A stretch of 64,000 nucleotides of DNA from Saccopteryx bilineata (GCF_036850765.1 NC_089491.1:87824740-87888739); one strand, 5' to 3'; numbered from the stretch's first letter, positions 1 through 10,980 are shown. Numbers and translations: made by a program. Notes: a model not told the origin generated them from the sequence alone.

Positions 1-441
1 AGCATGGACTTGGTGAACAATTTAAGGACATTTAAAACAAGAAAGACTCTTTTATAGATCCTGTTATATTGTCTAAGAATGTGCTTAAAGGCTTTAATCC
101 CTGTAATGTATAAGAATACTTGTTTGGGTATCTGTTAGCATTGGCTATACTAATTTTGTGTTTATTCTGTATTTTTTCAGTCTGCTCCAAATTAGAATCT
201 AGGACACTAGGAAATCAGATGAGTATAAATCTCAGCACACAAATTAAAAATAAAGAAGAAAAAAAGGATATGTTGTAGACTGCAAGTGGCAAAAAGCCTT
301 TGTAAATTTGAGGCTTAGCAAAAGGCTAAGTTCTCCCCCCACCACCTCCCTATTGAATATGATGCTAAGTATTTATACCCACTTCACTTGCTTGCTTAAG
401 TTGCTCCAAGCAATTTACATGCCCTTCCTCTCATTCTTTGT
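1..441. other. Unassigned AT-rich DNA
   Basis: No gene, known repeat or long open frame is recognised. The stretch is AT-rich with short pyrimidine tracts, and ends where LTR-like sequence begins. Confidence 0.4.
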
Positions 442-760
442 TTGTTCATATGTTGGTTGATTTTGATTATGCATAGTGGGGGGATTCCTGGTTATGCCTT
501 GGGAGAGTTCCTGTTTTTGCCTCAGATGTGTAACTTTGTATCAAGGACTTCCTTGTTTTGCATATGGCTATATAATAAAGCAAACTGGGGCTATGGGGCA
601 CTCGGATATTGCCCTCAGCATTGAAGAGGCCTCCCGATCTCAACCTTTTTTCTTAATGAGTCTGTTTTCTTAATTCAGCACGGTTCTCTCTCAAGGACCA
701 GAACTATGAGCTGCACTGGTCTGTGGCAGTGGGCCACCGGTACTTGTGGAAAACTAGAGC
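442..760 (+). repeat. Diverged LTR fragment related to the 10-17 kb LTR family
   Basis: The stretch around 515-560 (CCTCAGATGTGTAACTTTGT, then an ACTTCCTTGTTTTG-like run) lines up with the same block in the solo LTRs at 11.3, 15.9 and 17.3 kb (CCTCAGATAAGTGACTTTGT). An AATAAA lies nearby at about 574. No terminal TG/CA pair or target duplication was found, so ends are approximate. It is an old or distantly related copy; a different LTR family is possible. Confidence 0.45.
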
Positions 761-1030
761 CCTCTTATTATTATGTAATACATTCCATGAAGCCCATGTG
801 GATTACAATATCAGTGCATCAGCCAAGGTTCTTCCCTTTCTCCAAAAGAAAAACTTTACAATTAAAAAGTTACAGAGCAACATATTCATATATTTATATC
901 ATTTTTAAATCAATTTACCTATAAAGTACTGAAGGAAATGTGATAAGCAGCTAGACAGTCATGAAATGAGTGGAATTTCTGGGGTGTAGAGCAAAGAGGA
1001 AAACAAGGACCTCACCCTCAGGATCATGTT

Positions 1031-1165
1031 TCCTCCTCTAGTACATTGCTGGTCATGTGATTTAATCCTGCTGACCTTTCATGTCACTGGTCATGCGGTC
1101 CAGATCCTCTGCTGACCTTTCCTCCCCTGGCATGTTGCTAATCATGTGGGTTAGGCCCCCTTAGA
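1031..1165. repeat. Three imperfect tandem units of about 45 bp
   Basis: A motif of the form TTGCTGGTCATGTGG followed by CTGCTGACCTTTC recurs three times with drift (near 1046, 1084 and 1134). It may be part of a retroviral internal region, because it lies 270 bp downstream of an LTR-like fragment. No coding frame is preserved. Confidence 0.5.
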
Positions 1166-1648
1166 GGGGAGATGAACACGGGGGCTGGAGAATAGCCCTT
1201 AAGCATTAAACCCCCAGGAGAATGAGGTTCTGACCCATATCTGAATACATCTAGCCTTCAGTTGTGTTTCAGCTCCAGGCCCAGAAAAGCAGCAAAACCA
1301 GACAAGTGATGCCATGATTGACATCAGGATCATCTGCATTGACTAATTATCCCCTGCCCTGTCACTGATAAATTAGAGGAGGTCATGGGGACACATGTGG
1401 AAAGCTGATGAACATTCTATTGAGGTCTTCCCCTGAGACTTCCACACAAATATCAAGACAGAAAACTCAGGGCAGCTCTATGGACCAGCGCCCTGCATTT
1501 CCCCACCTTCTCCCAGACACATTTTTCTTGCCCCTCTCTTTCTCCTGAACTCCATGTCCCCCCTTTTTCTTGTCTCTGTATCTCATTTCCTGAGCCCATT
1601 TCTTTTACTGCTCATTTCTTTTACTTCTCTTTCTAAAGAAACTTTCTG
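1166..1648. other. Unassigned, moderately GC-rich segment
   Basis: Less AT-rich than its neighbours, and could be retroviral or other repeat-derived. Pyrimidine-rich near 1530-1640. No recognised protein or RNA. Confidence 0.3.
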
Positions 1649-2047
1649 TTATAGTTTTGAGTCTTTTTTTTCCTTTTTTGTATTTTTCCAAAGTGAGAGG
1701 TGGGGCACGGCAGACAGACTCCTGCATGCGCCTCACTGGGATCCACCCAGCATGCCCACCAGGGGTGATGCTCTGCCCATCTGTGGCATTGCTCCCCTGC
1801 AATCGGTGCCATACTAGTGTCTGAGGTGGAAGCCATGGAGCTATCCTCAGTGCCCAGGCCAACTTTGCTCTAATGGAGCCTTGGATGTGGGAGGGGAAGA
1901 GAAAGATAGAAAGAAAGGAGAGGGGAAGGGTGCAGAAGCAGATGGACACTTCTCCTGTGTGTCCTGGCTGGGAATTGAACCTGGGACTTCCACATGCCAA
2001 CACTCTACCACTGAGCTAACCGGCCAGGGCTTATAGTTTTGAGTCTT
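1649..2047 (-). repeat. Type A tRNA-derived SINE with 17-bp TSD
   Basis: The reverse strand begins GCCCTGGCCGGTTAGCTCAGTGG (A-box region) followed by a B-box-like GGTTCAATTCC, then a long body ending in a poly(T) tract on this strand. The copy spans about 1666-2030 and is flanked by a perfect 17-bp duplication, TTATAGTTTTGAGTCTT (1649-1665 and 2031-2047), showing L1-type target-primed insertion. The open frames on both strands here are SINE-derived and not genes. Confidence 0.93.
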
Positions 2048-2251
2048 GACTCTGAATTCTTTCTTAGCCAGAACTCAAGTACTGAGGTTGCTGAACTGAG
2101 GTCCAGTCTCACTCTGCTAGTTGAATACCTAGTGCCATTTCACTGCCAATAGATAATTATAAGTAACCCACTTTACAAATGCTCATGATCAGGAAGATAA
2201 GCTATAAGTCATGCAAGATAAAAAGGTCATAGAGATCTACTGTATAACACT

Positions 2252-2518
2252 GTAGTTTTTATTGATTGATTTAGAAAGAGAGAGAGAGAGAAAGAGAGAA
2301 ACATTCACTTGTTGTTCCACTTAGGTGTGCATTCACTGGTCATTTTCATAGTGCCCTGACCAGGATTGAACTCACAACCTTGGTGTTTCTGGATGACACT
2401 CTGACTCAGTGTTTTTCCACTGCCAGTTCAAAGACTAGCTCCGGTCCAACAGAAATTTTTGTACTGGTCTGCAGACCAGCAGTTAAAAAACACTGCACCA
2501 ACTGAGCTAACTGTTCAA
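2252..2518 (-). repeat. Type D VES-like SINE interrupted by a MITE
   Basis: The reverse complement shows a head with a B-box-like GAGTTCAATCC, the GTGGAACAAC core and an A-rich AATCAATCAATAAA tail. The head is split by the 89-bp element at 2407-2495; removing it joins the two SINE parts (…CACTCTGAC and CCAACTGAGCTAACTG…). No clear SINE target duplication was found. Confidence 0.85.
2407..2495. mobile_element. hAT-type MITE nested in a SINE
   Basis: The ends are inverted: CAGTGTTTTTCCACTGCCAG at the left and the complement of CAGTGTTTTTTAACTGCTG at the right. CAGTG ends are typical of mammalian hAT elements. The interior holds a perfect 16-bp palindrome, CTGGTCTGCAGACCAG (2464-2479). At 89 bp it can encode nothing and would need a transposase from elsewhere. 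An exact 8-bp target duplication is not visible, so the class rests on the termini and the clean interruption of the SINE. Confidence 0.75.
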
Positions 2519-2782
2519 AGTCAAAATATTGTATTTATAGTTAACAATCATGTCTGTACACTTAAATATTTTTTTAGATAGTATATCTCCTGTTATGTAA
2601 TTTTTACCACAATCAAGAAATAACTCTACCCTGATGCAATGAATAACTAGCACACTTAGAAACATCTTTTCTACCTATAAGATTAAAGAATGTATACACC
2701 ATAATGTGTTAAACATATTTGGTCATTAAAATAATACTGTTCAGGTTCATAATCACAGGTAACAGTCTTATAAACACAATGT

Positions 2783-2956
2783 TTTCTGACTGATTTGAGA
2801 GAGAGAAAGGAGAGAGAAAGAGAAGCACCAACTCATTGTTCCACTTAGTTGTGCACTCATTCATTGCTTCTCCTATGTGCCCTGACAAGGGATCAAACCT
2901 GTGACCTCTGAATGCTGGGAGGATGCTTTATCCACTGAACCACCTTGCCAGGGCCT
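2783..2956 (-). repeat. Type D-like SINE
   Basis: The reverse complement reads GGCCCTGGCAAGGTGGTTCAG, then B-box-like GGTTTGATCCC, the AAGTGGAACAATGAG core, and a CT-rich tail. Possible flanking match AAACAC on both sides. Confidence 0.88.
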
Positions 2957-3125
2957 AAGAAACACTTTATTTTTTAGTTAAAAGAATAAAAGAACTAAGT
3001 ATTTGTTATAAGAAATAAGAAAAGAACAATGACATGCAACAACAGCTATCAGAATGTCTAAATTACTATTGTACCAGACAGACTCTAAATCAATGAAGTT
3101 TGGCATAATTTCACATGTAGAGCAA

Positions 3126-3191
3126 CTAATATTGAATCAGATCCTGCTGCAAATTTATTCGGCTAAAGAATAAAGCCCAAATTTATTACAG
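3126..3191 (-). repeat. Left arm of a 66-bp inverted pair
   Basis: Matches the reverse complement of 4408-4473 at about 61 of 66 positions by hand alignment, with abrupt ends on both sides. It carries an AATTTATT block and could be the 3' end of an LTR (AATAAA on the complementary strand). Confidence 0.7.
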
Positions 3192-3329
3192 GAGATACCT
3201 TGGGGTATTTACATAAAACCTGTTTTAATATCTTTGCAATGAGTCCCGATGGGTGAAACTATCTCAAAAATAATTATAACCTTTTACAAGTTTTACCACC
3301 TTTTATGATAGCACTTACTTATTCAGCAG

Positions 3330-3545
3330 TCAGGTATCAGGTATTATACTTGCCACTTCACTTAAAAGTGTTTACTCCTTAGAGCATTACAGCGAAGTGA
3401 TTATTAATGACTTTCATTTTACCAAGGGAAAAATTGAGGCTGGGTTAAATATCTTGCCAGAAACCATTCAACTGATAAAGAACAGAATCAGAATGTGCAA
3501 GTCTATTGACTATAAGCCTTTGCCTATTATCTTCCCACTAAGTTG
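3330..3545 (-). repeat. MIR SINE remnant
   Basis: Motifs TTTCATTTTACCAAGGG, AAATTGAGGCTG and CTTGCCAGAAACCATTCAAC follow the antisense MIR core (fraction with 'fit to cccattttacagatgagg' and 'cttgcccaaggtcac' signatures). The open frame across it is accidental. Confidence 0.7.
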
Positions 3546-3734
3546 CGACTTATTTACAACATTCAAATCTTACATGAGAGACAGAGCTGAACATGATATA
3601 TTACTGCCATTTGAAACAATGAGTCCAAAATCAAAGCAGTTTCCATTTAATTTTTCCTAATACTTTAAGTACCATCTCTTTATATTTTAGCCTCTCAATA
3701 TATAAATCATTGGGAGAGCGAGGAACTTAAAGAA

Positions 3735-3885
3735 AACCAAAATATAGGGTGACAGAGGATGATTTGACTTTGGGTGATGGGTATACAGCATAATCGACTG
3801 TCCAAATGATCTGAAAATGTTTTCTCTAAATCTATGTACTCTGGCTGACCAATATCATCACATTGTTAAATTTAACTGTCAAAAA
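3735..3885 (+). repeat. L1 3' UTR remnant
   Basis: Shares GATGATTTGACTTTGGGTGA, a CATAATCGACTG-like run and a TCTATGTACTCTG block with the L1 3' ends at 6.06, 33.0 and 63.65 kb. It is a short 5'-truncated tail. Confidence 0.75.
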
Positions 3886-4309
3886 AAGAGATAGAAATCA
3901 TTTAAAAATGAACCATTTCTACAATTTCTTCAACAGAGTACATAATTCAAAATATAACCATTTCTTGGTGATTTAGCCGCATTATTGTTAATATGCATTA
4001 TCAAATTGCCTAAGTGTTTTGCTTTATATATCCTTCCATAATGTTTCATACTTTGTGGCTTGCATTAAGTAAATTGGGTTTCTTATTGTGTTGATAGCTG
4101 TCAATTTTATCTCTCTTACTAATATTCCATTGTTTCTAATCTCCTGCTTTATTTTTATTCAGAATTGTTAAAACCTGATGACTGCTTTAGAATGATTTTA
4201 ATCTCCCATGAAATAAGCCATTTGGACTTCATTACACATTATTACTGCTCAGAGGAACTTTTAATTTGTGTCTGAGCTCACAGTTCAGCAAGTTTAAAAT
4301 TCAAGCAAC
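3886..4309. other. Unassigned AT-rich DNA
   Basis: No repeat family or coding signal recognised. Confidence 0.35.
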
Positions 4310-4473
4310 TTGTATCACAAGGGGATAAAAAGGCTATATAGTTCAAGGGCTGAGGCTTTCGGAGTTTGGGTGTATTACCAAGCTGTCCAGATATAGCATC
4401 CAGGAAGCTGTAATAAATTTGGGGTTTATTCTTTAGCTGAATAAATTTGCAGCATGATCTAATTCAATACTAG
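4310..4473 (+). repeat. Possible LTR fragment containing the right arm of the inverted pair
   Basis: A TATA-like GGGGATAAAAAGGCTATATA (about 4320) lies about 90 bp before AATAAA signals at 4412 and 4440, an arrangement like an LTR promoter and polyadenylation site. The last 66 bp (4408-4473) are the inverted partner of 3126-3191. Class not assigned. Confidence 0.4.
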
Positions 4474-4595
4474 TACAAATACCATGGGTTTCAAATATAC
4501 ACATTTGAAGACATAAAGGGGTCACTCGTTTTGGAAAATATAACAAAAAGCTGGGATGGCAAAAGGAAGCAATGTGTGGTTTGAAAATTTTTATC

Positions 4596-4910
4596 TAGCT
4601 GTGGACGGTTTGCTCAGGGAATAGAGCATTGGCCCATCTTGTGGACGTTCTGGATTTGATCCCCAGTCAAGACACATATGAGAAGCACCATTTGCTTCTT
4701 TTCCCAACACTCTCCCCCTCTCCCTTCTCTCCCTCTTTCCTTCTTGCAGCCAATGGCTCGACTGGTTTGAGCATCAGAACTGGAAACTGAGGATAGCTCA
4801 TTTAATTCAAGCATTGGCCTCAGACAGGGGTTGCCGGGTAGATCCTGATTGAAGTGCCTGCAAGAATTGCCTCTCTCATCATTGCCTCTCCTCTCACTCA
4901 AAAAAAAGGG
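4596..4910 (+). repeat. Type A SINE
   Basis: The head is degraded (GGTTTGCTCAGGGAATAGAGC) with a B-box-like GATTTGATCCC, a CT-rich middle, GAGGATAGCTCA, and an A/G-rich tail at about 4900-4917. Sequence drift indicates an old copy. Confidence 0.88.
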
Positions 4911-4944
4911 GGGGGGAGTATATCTAGTATAGCTATACTTGTTA

Positions 4945-6215
4945 AAAAACCAAACTCAAAGAAATAAAGGCCATTAAAATTATTTTGACTAAAGAATAAA
5001 ACTTGACTACAGTATGTCCCCATGCACAAAAATTAATTGAAAATGGATCAAAGACCTAAATATAAGATCTGAAACAACAAATTACATAGATAAAAACATA
5101 AGTACTAAACTTATGGACCTTGACCATAGAGAATATTTTATAAATTTGACCTCAAAGGCAAGGATAGAAAGGCAATAATAAATGAATGGGACTATGTCAA
5201 ACTAAAAAGCTTCTGCACAGCAAAAGAAACTGACAACAAAACAAAAAGGCAGCCATCTAAATGAGGGATGATGTTCACAAACAGCAGCTCCAATAAGGGG
5301 ATAATATCCAAAATATTTAAAGAACTCACAAATCTCAACAATGAATAAGCAAACGATCCATTTAAAAAATAGGGAGAGGACCTAAATAGACACTTCTCCC
5401 AAGAAGACATACAAATGGCCAATAGATATATGAAAAGATGTTCATCTTTGCTAACTATTAGAGAAATGCAAACCAAAACTACAGTGAGATACCGCCTTAT
5501 GCCTGTTAAATTGGCTGTTATTAACATGGCAGTTAATAATAAGTGTTGGAGAGGCTGTGGAGAAAAGGAACCCTCATTCACAGCTGGTGGAAATATAAAC
5601 TGGTACAGTCATTATGGAAGACATTATGGTGGTACATCAAAAATTACGAATAGAATTACCATATGACCCCGTAATCCCTTTACTGAGTATATACCCAAAA
5701 AACTTGAAAACATTGGTACACAAAGACATGAATTCCCATGTTCATTGCAGCATTATTCACAGTGGTTAAGACATGGAAACAACCAAAGTGTTTCTTAATA
5801 GAGGATTGGATAAAGGTGTGGTACATATATACAATGAATACTACTCAGCAATAAGAAATGATGACATATTGCCATTTATGACAACATGGATGGACTTTGA
5901 GAACATTATACTAAGTGAAATAAGTAAATAAAAAAGCTAAGAACTATATGATTTCACATATAGGTGGGATATAAAACTAAGACTCATGGACACAGATAAA
6001 AGTGAAGTGGTTACCCAGGAGAGAAGGTGAAGAGCAGGGAAGTAAAGAGGGACAAATATAAGATGATGGAAAATGATTTGACTTTGGGTGATGGGCACAC
6101 AACACGATCAACAGTTCAAATGTTAAAAAGATATTTACCTGAAACCTATGTACTCATATTGATCAATGTCACACATTAAATTTAATTTCAAAATAAAAAA
6201 TTAAAATTAAAAATA
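4945..6215 (+). mobile_element. 5'-truncated LINE-1 (ORF2 C-terminal part and 3' UTR)
   Basis: It starts inside ORF2-derived sequence (AAAATGGATCAAAGACCTAA, GGGACTATGTCAAACTAAA) and continues through the C-terminal cysteine-containing block (translation CWRGCGEK at 5544-5567) to a 3' UTR with TGATTTGACTTTGGGTGATG and an A/T-rich tail near 6180-6215. The 83-codon open frame at 5415-5666 is a surviving piece of ORF2; no full-length reverse transcriptase or endonuclease is present. A dead copy. Confidence 0.93.
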
Positions 6216-6725
6216 AATTATTTTCACTGGTATGTACCCACAGAAGAAAATTAAGTATTCTGAGAAGCTTAGGTCCACACATTTGAGAAATTCAAATCTT
6301 GAGTAGTGGTGGTATGCACTGCATTTTAAAAGAGGCTATCCAGTTTGGCTCAGAGCCCTCACTAGTGATGGAAATTAAAGAAAAATCATTCTATACACTC
6401 CTGAAAAAGAGTCAGAAGGACATGAGGAACAGGCAGGCATTAAAGATCCTATTCAAGGAGGTTGGGTTTGATGGTTTGGAGTAAGAAAACTGGAAGAAAA
6501 ATAGGAAATCAGAATAGAAACCCTACTGTGTTGATTTGGTGGTTAATTAAGGTAAGAAAATGGCAAAAACTGGGTTGAGACCCTGATGGGGAGAACAAAT
6601 AGTGAACCTAAAACACAAAAAGTAGTACATCTTCTCTCTCACTTAGGTGAGATCTTGCTTGATGAAACTGGGTTCAGCAACTGGGTAGGGATAAATCACT
6701 AATTTTTTTAAGAAAAACTTTCTAG
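6216..6725. other. Unassigned DNA between two L1 copies
   Basis: No repeat or gene recognised. A GATAAATC at 6690-6697 may be the left target duplication of the downstream L1. Confidence 0.35.
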
Positions 6726-6964
6726 TCCTGGCTAGTTGGTTCAGTGGATAGAGTGTTGGTCTGGCATGCAGACATCCCGGGTTTGACTCCGGTCAGGGCA
6801 CACATGAGGAACAACCGTCTGCTTTACTTCCTCTCCCTCTCTCCCTTCTCTCTCTCTTCCTCTCTCTTAGCCAGTGTCTCAGATGGTTCAATGTTGACCC
6901 CCGGTCAGGTCGTATGTGGGAGTCTGTCTCTCTATCTCCCCTCCTCTCACTTTAAAAAAAAGTA
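6726..6964 (+). repeat. Type A SINE, short-bodied
   Basis: Head TCCTGGCTAGTTGGTTCAGT with B-box-like GGGTTTGACTCC, a CT-rich middle, and GGAGTCTGTCTCTC before an A-rich tail. It lies at the A/T-rich end of the L1 copy that follows and probably inserted into or beside that tail. Confidence 0.88.
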
Positions 6965-7602
6965 TTTTATTTATTTATTTTTAATCAAGATTTTTGGGGT
7001 GACATTGGTTAATAAAATAATATAGGTTTCAAGTGTACAATTCTATGATACATCGTCTGTCTATTGCATTATATTTTCAAGGCCCAAAGTTAAATCTTCT
7101 TTTGTCACCATATATTTGACCCTTTATCCTTTACTACACCTCACATGCCTTCTCTCTGGTAACCACCATACTGTTGTCTATATCTATGACTTTTTTGTGT
7201 TTTTTTTTTCTTGTTTGTTAATTTGTTGCTTTCAATTTTATACCCATATATGAGTTAAATATGGTTCTTGACTTTTCCTGTCTGACTTATTTCATTTTGC
7301 ATGATTTCTCAAGGTCCAACCAGTTGTTTTAAATGGCAATATGTCATCATTTCTTCTGGCTGAGTACTATTCCATTGTATAAATGTACCACGTCTTCCTT
7401 GTCCAATCCTCTACTGAAGGACACTTTGGTTGTGTTCATGTCTTGGCTACAGGGGTGCATGTAGGTTTTGTGAATAAATATCTTTAAATTTTTTGGATAA
7501 ATACCTACAAGAAGGGTTGCTGGGTCATATGGTAAATCTAATCTTAATTTTTTGAGGGACCTATGTTGTTTTCTATAGTGGCTGTACAGTTTACATTCCC
7601 AC
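6965..7602 (-). mobile_element. L1 3' segment, part of a twin-primed copy
   Basis: The reverse complement runs from GGTGGGAATGTAAACTG through ATGGAATAGTACTCAGCC and the 3' UTR (AAGATTTAACTTTGGG) to an A-rich tail at 6965-6990. The 89-codon minus-strand open frame at 7347-7616 is an ORF2 remnant. It directly abuts an oppositely oriented L1 segment at 7605-7823 that belongs immediately upstream in L1 order. Confidence 0.92.
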
Positions 7603-7604
7603 CA

Positions 7605-7823
7605 AAAAACCCACAAAAAATCAAATTTAAAAATGGCCAGAGAACCTAAACAAACACACCTCTCAAGAAGACATGAAAATGGTCAATAGATTATGAAAAG
7701 ATACTCAAGCTCACTATTAAGGAAATGAAAATCAAAACTACAATGAGATACCACCTCACACCTGTTAGAATGGCCGTTATCAACAAGGCAGGTAATAACA
7801 AGTGTTTGAGAGGTTGTAGAGAT
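7605..7823 (+). mobile_element. Inverted 5' segment of the same L1
   Basis: It reads AAGAAGACATGAAAATGG, AAATCAAAACTACAATGAGA and CCACCTCACACCTGTTAGAA on the plus strand, which is L1 ORF2 sequence just upstream of the start of the neighbouring minus-strand segment. The opposite orientation with near-contiguous L1 coordinates is the signature of twin priming during one insertion. GATAAATC at 7821-7828 matches 6690-6697. Confidence 0.85.
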
Positions 7824-7914
7824 AAATCTCCAAATTTAACTCTGCTTTAGTATAGGAAATTGCAGGTATCAGTAAAGTCAGAATAATCCATTAAATAAGA
7901 TCACACCTATTTCT

Positions 7915-8375
7915 TTACTGCTTAATATGCTTCAACTTCTCCCTATTGCTTTCAGAATTAAGCCCATACTCCTTAAAAGTCTTCCTAACCCTCATTCATA
8001 TCTGCATCTCTAGCCTTATCATTTACCACTTTTTATATCACATTCTACATCGATACATTCCAAATGTCTTTTTTAATCTAACCATATTTATCTGCCTCTG
8101 GGCTTGCATGCTATGCCCTTGGCCTGAGGAACCTTTAGCATTTCTTTTCCTTTGGATAATTCAGTTTAAATAATACAGTTCAATGCTATGTATTGCTGTA
8201 ATATTCTGCACTCCTGCTAGCAGAGTCCTTGCACAGTGTATTGTTATTGTTTTTCTATATTATTGGCTGAACTATAAACTGCAAGTGAGCAAAAGCTTTA
8301 TCTCCATGGCTAACAATTTCATCTTCCAGGCTTAGCACAGGGCCTGACACATAGTAAGTTCTTAATAAACATTTC
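7915..8375 (+). repeat. L2 LINE 3' end
   Basis: Matches the L2 3' region pattern: TCCCTATTGCTTTCAGAATT, CCCATACTCCTTAAAAGTC, GGCCTGAGGAACC-like block and a final CACAGGGCCTGACACATAGT followed by TTCTTAATAAAC. Diverged; the open frame at 7946-8173 lies inside it. Confidence 0.8.
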
Positions 8376-9394
8376 CTATTTAATTAAAGAAAATAATAGG
8401 ATGGATATGTGGATGAGTGGTGGTAAGGAGGGTGGATGGATAGATAAATAGACTCATTTTAGGGGTCGTTAGAGTTGCTAGAAAGGTAAACTCTAGTTGT
8501 TATTGCTTTAAGAACTTTGGAATTTTTTCTCAACTCCTACTACTATTCTAGAAAATGGATGATAATGTCCTCTTTATGTTTTCTACTGTGTATAGCATGT
8601 AGCAATTTTTGAATACCAAAAACAATGTATTTACACAATAAAAATTTTTTAACATAAACCAGAACTATATTATTTTTTTGTTGTTCAAAAAAGGATGTCA
8701 CATTTCAATATAATTGCTTAGCATTTTCAAGGAGTTATTTATAATTAATGGGGCAACTTAAAGCAAGTAAGTGTATTTGCAATGGCTGTTGCTGTGTTAT
8801 AACTAAACATCATTTAAAAATTAACCATAAATCCTTTGTGAAGTATTTCTACATTACACTAATGTAATCTATATATAGCATGTTCTAAATATGTTAATTC
8901 TTCAGAAGTTATTAAAATTAAACAATACTGTAAAATAAGACTGTTGTCAAATCTTGAAGAGTCTATATAAGAGTTTTTAAAGTTTTTAAAATCATTCCTA
9001 TCTTGCGCCACTGAACATTTTTTAAAGGTTTCCACTTAGAGACTTACTTAGGCAAAATCTCACTTTATGCCTAGGGCATGCTATTGGTACTCTGAAAGCC
9101 ATAGGAAAATAAAACTTTCTATATCCACAGAGGAAGATTACAACTGACAAGACTACCTCAGTACTAGTGCTTACAGTAACATGGAAGACATGGGATTTAA
9201 GTACATCAGGACACAGAACACACAGTTCTAAGGAGAGCTCTTCCCCAAGCAGCCTCCTTTTCCCCTTTATGTCTGTCTCTAAAGGTTCAGAGCAAACTGA
9301 AAGAATTAGTTGTTTCAATTAAGCACAGTGCTCTTAGGCCAAGATAAAAGCACTGAAGGAATGGAGAAAAATAATATGAATATAACATTTATAA
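8376..9394. other. Unassigned AT-rich DNA
   Basis: No recognised family. The 98-codon minus-strand open frame at 9022-9318 has no recognisable domain and no supporting promoter or splice context. Confidence 0.35.
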
Positions 9395-9560
9395 ATGAAC
9401 TACAGTAGCAGGTCTATGTTACATGCTTTATAGTTACTTAGGAATTAGCTTATTTCAAGAGGTGGGGAAATCCAGACACAGAAAATTTAAGAAACTTGTC
9501 TAGGTCACAACACTAAAAATGTGTAGAGTTCAGACTCAAAATGAGATCTGAAGATATAAC
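9395..9560 (-). repeat. MIR SINE remnant
   Basis: Antisense MIR core motifs: AAGAGGTGGGGAAATCCAGA, GAAACTTGTCTAGGTCACAA and AGAGTTCAGACTCAAA. Confidence 0.75.
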
Positions 9561-10299
9561 ATGATAAAGCAAAAGATAATAAATTTACCATCCAACTGCT
9601 AACAGCCAAAAACTGTTTAAAATGTGTATAGCAACTGTTTTCGGTCATTGAACCACAAGCAGTGCAGAGCTATTATCTTTGAGAGATAGGAAACACACAG
9701 TGAGCTCTAAATTCACACTGGCTTTGGGGCACTTTCCAAATTGCATGGCAGAGAAGTAGAGAACACACAGAACAACAATCTCACCAAGAAAACCAGGACA
9801 AGAATATGAAAATGCTGAAGTGACTTAAAGATACAGGACAGAAACCAGAAAGGAAGGAGCTGAGAGGTAATGGAACCAAAGAAATCTGCACAGGAGTTAC
9901 CTAGAGTCTCCGGCCAAATACTAAGCTACACGTGCTGGAAAAGGGATTCCAAGAGGCTTAGTGGAAACCAGTTAGTGGAGACTGTGAGCTAAAATAAGAT
10001 TTTGGGAGAAGGTAAAGGGCTGGGCGATATTAGAATTAGAACCAGCTGGAAGTGCTGAAAAACACAGGCATTTAGTTAAGTTCCCAGAAAATCCACAGTA
10101 TGAGTCGGTCTATAGTAGCCCTTGAGTAAACATTTTATTTGACCTTCCCTAAAAAATTCTAAAACTCCATAAAACATGAACCTAACCACCAAAAAATTAA
10201 TTGCTCTCCAGAAAAAAAAAATCAGTATCTTTTAAAGGAAGACAAGAACACCTAAATATATAACAATTTAGCATCCATAATGTCCAGTATAAAACTTAT
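9561..10299. other. Unassigned DNA left of a solo LTR
   Basis: Purine-rich on the plus strand without a readable frame; it may belong to the same old L1-lineage element seen at 11.8-12.65 kb, but this is not established. Confidence 0.3.
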
Positions 10300-10980
10300 T
10301 GTAAAGCCAGCAGCCAGGGCCAGAGCCACTATCACAGCAGCCTTCTGGTCCATGCAGGTTCGCATTGGATTCGGACAGTCGGCAAAGAAACAGCGGAGCC
10401 AAAAACTGGTGGGCCATAGTCTTTAATTTTAGCTTTGCACCCGGCGGGCAAGTAAAAATACACACTGGGCTCCAAAACCCAGTCACATTCAGTGCTCACA
10501 AAGCTACTGACTTATCCGAGTTTCCTAGAATCAAAGGTTTCTAGCTCACCAGACTTATTCACCTCTGTTCCCCATCTCCTTCCTTATCCCAGATACAAAC
10601 TCTACACAAACTGGCATCTCACTCAGCACTCCGCCATCTTGGCTGCTTCTCCTGGCCTCCTCCACGTGGCCTTTCTCTGCTCTCCTCTGCTCTCTCTTCT
10701 AATCTCAGGAACCAAGCGGCCAAGCTCCCACTTCGTCCCCATTTTATAGTGTAGCAATCCAAACTCTTAATCCAATATACAAAACAGGGTAGTCTCTAAT
10801 ACAAAGTCACTTCCCTGAGGCATGATTGGATTGTACCGCCCTACAGCAAAAAGGGTAGGAAAGGCTTAATCCCAAAACCAAGCCCCAGGCTACAACAATT
10901 CTCAACACACATTAATATCACCTGGGCAATGGCCTCTTTAACAAAGTGAGCATAATACATTTTATCTGCCCAACACTTAT
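10295..10980 (-). mobile_element. Solo LTR of LTR family 1, 5-bp TSD CTTAT
   Basis: The LTR is 10300-10975 (676 bp). On the minus strand it begins TGTTGGGCAGATAAAATGTA and ends GCTTTACA, so it has TG/CA termini. It is flanked by CTTAT at 10295-10299 and 10976-10980. A 5-bp duplication fits class I or class III endogenous retroviruses. TATA-like ACTATAAAATGGGG lies in the middle on the minus strand. No internal proviral sequence adjoins it, so it arose by LTR-LTR recombination. A plus-strand open frame (10492-10749) is antisense to the LTR. Confidence 0.93.

Noticed and set aside
5192..5666. Overlapping open frames on both strands as a gene
   Set aside because: They fall inside a truncated L1; the plus frame is an ORF2 remnant and the minus frame is its shadow.
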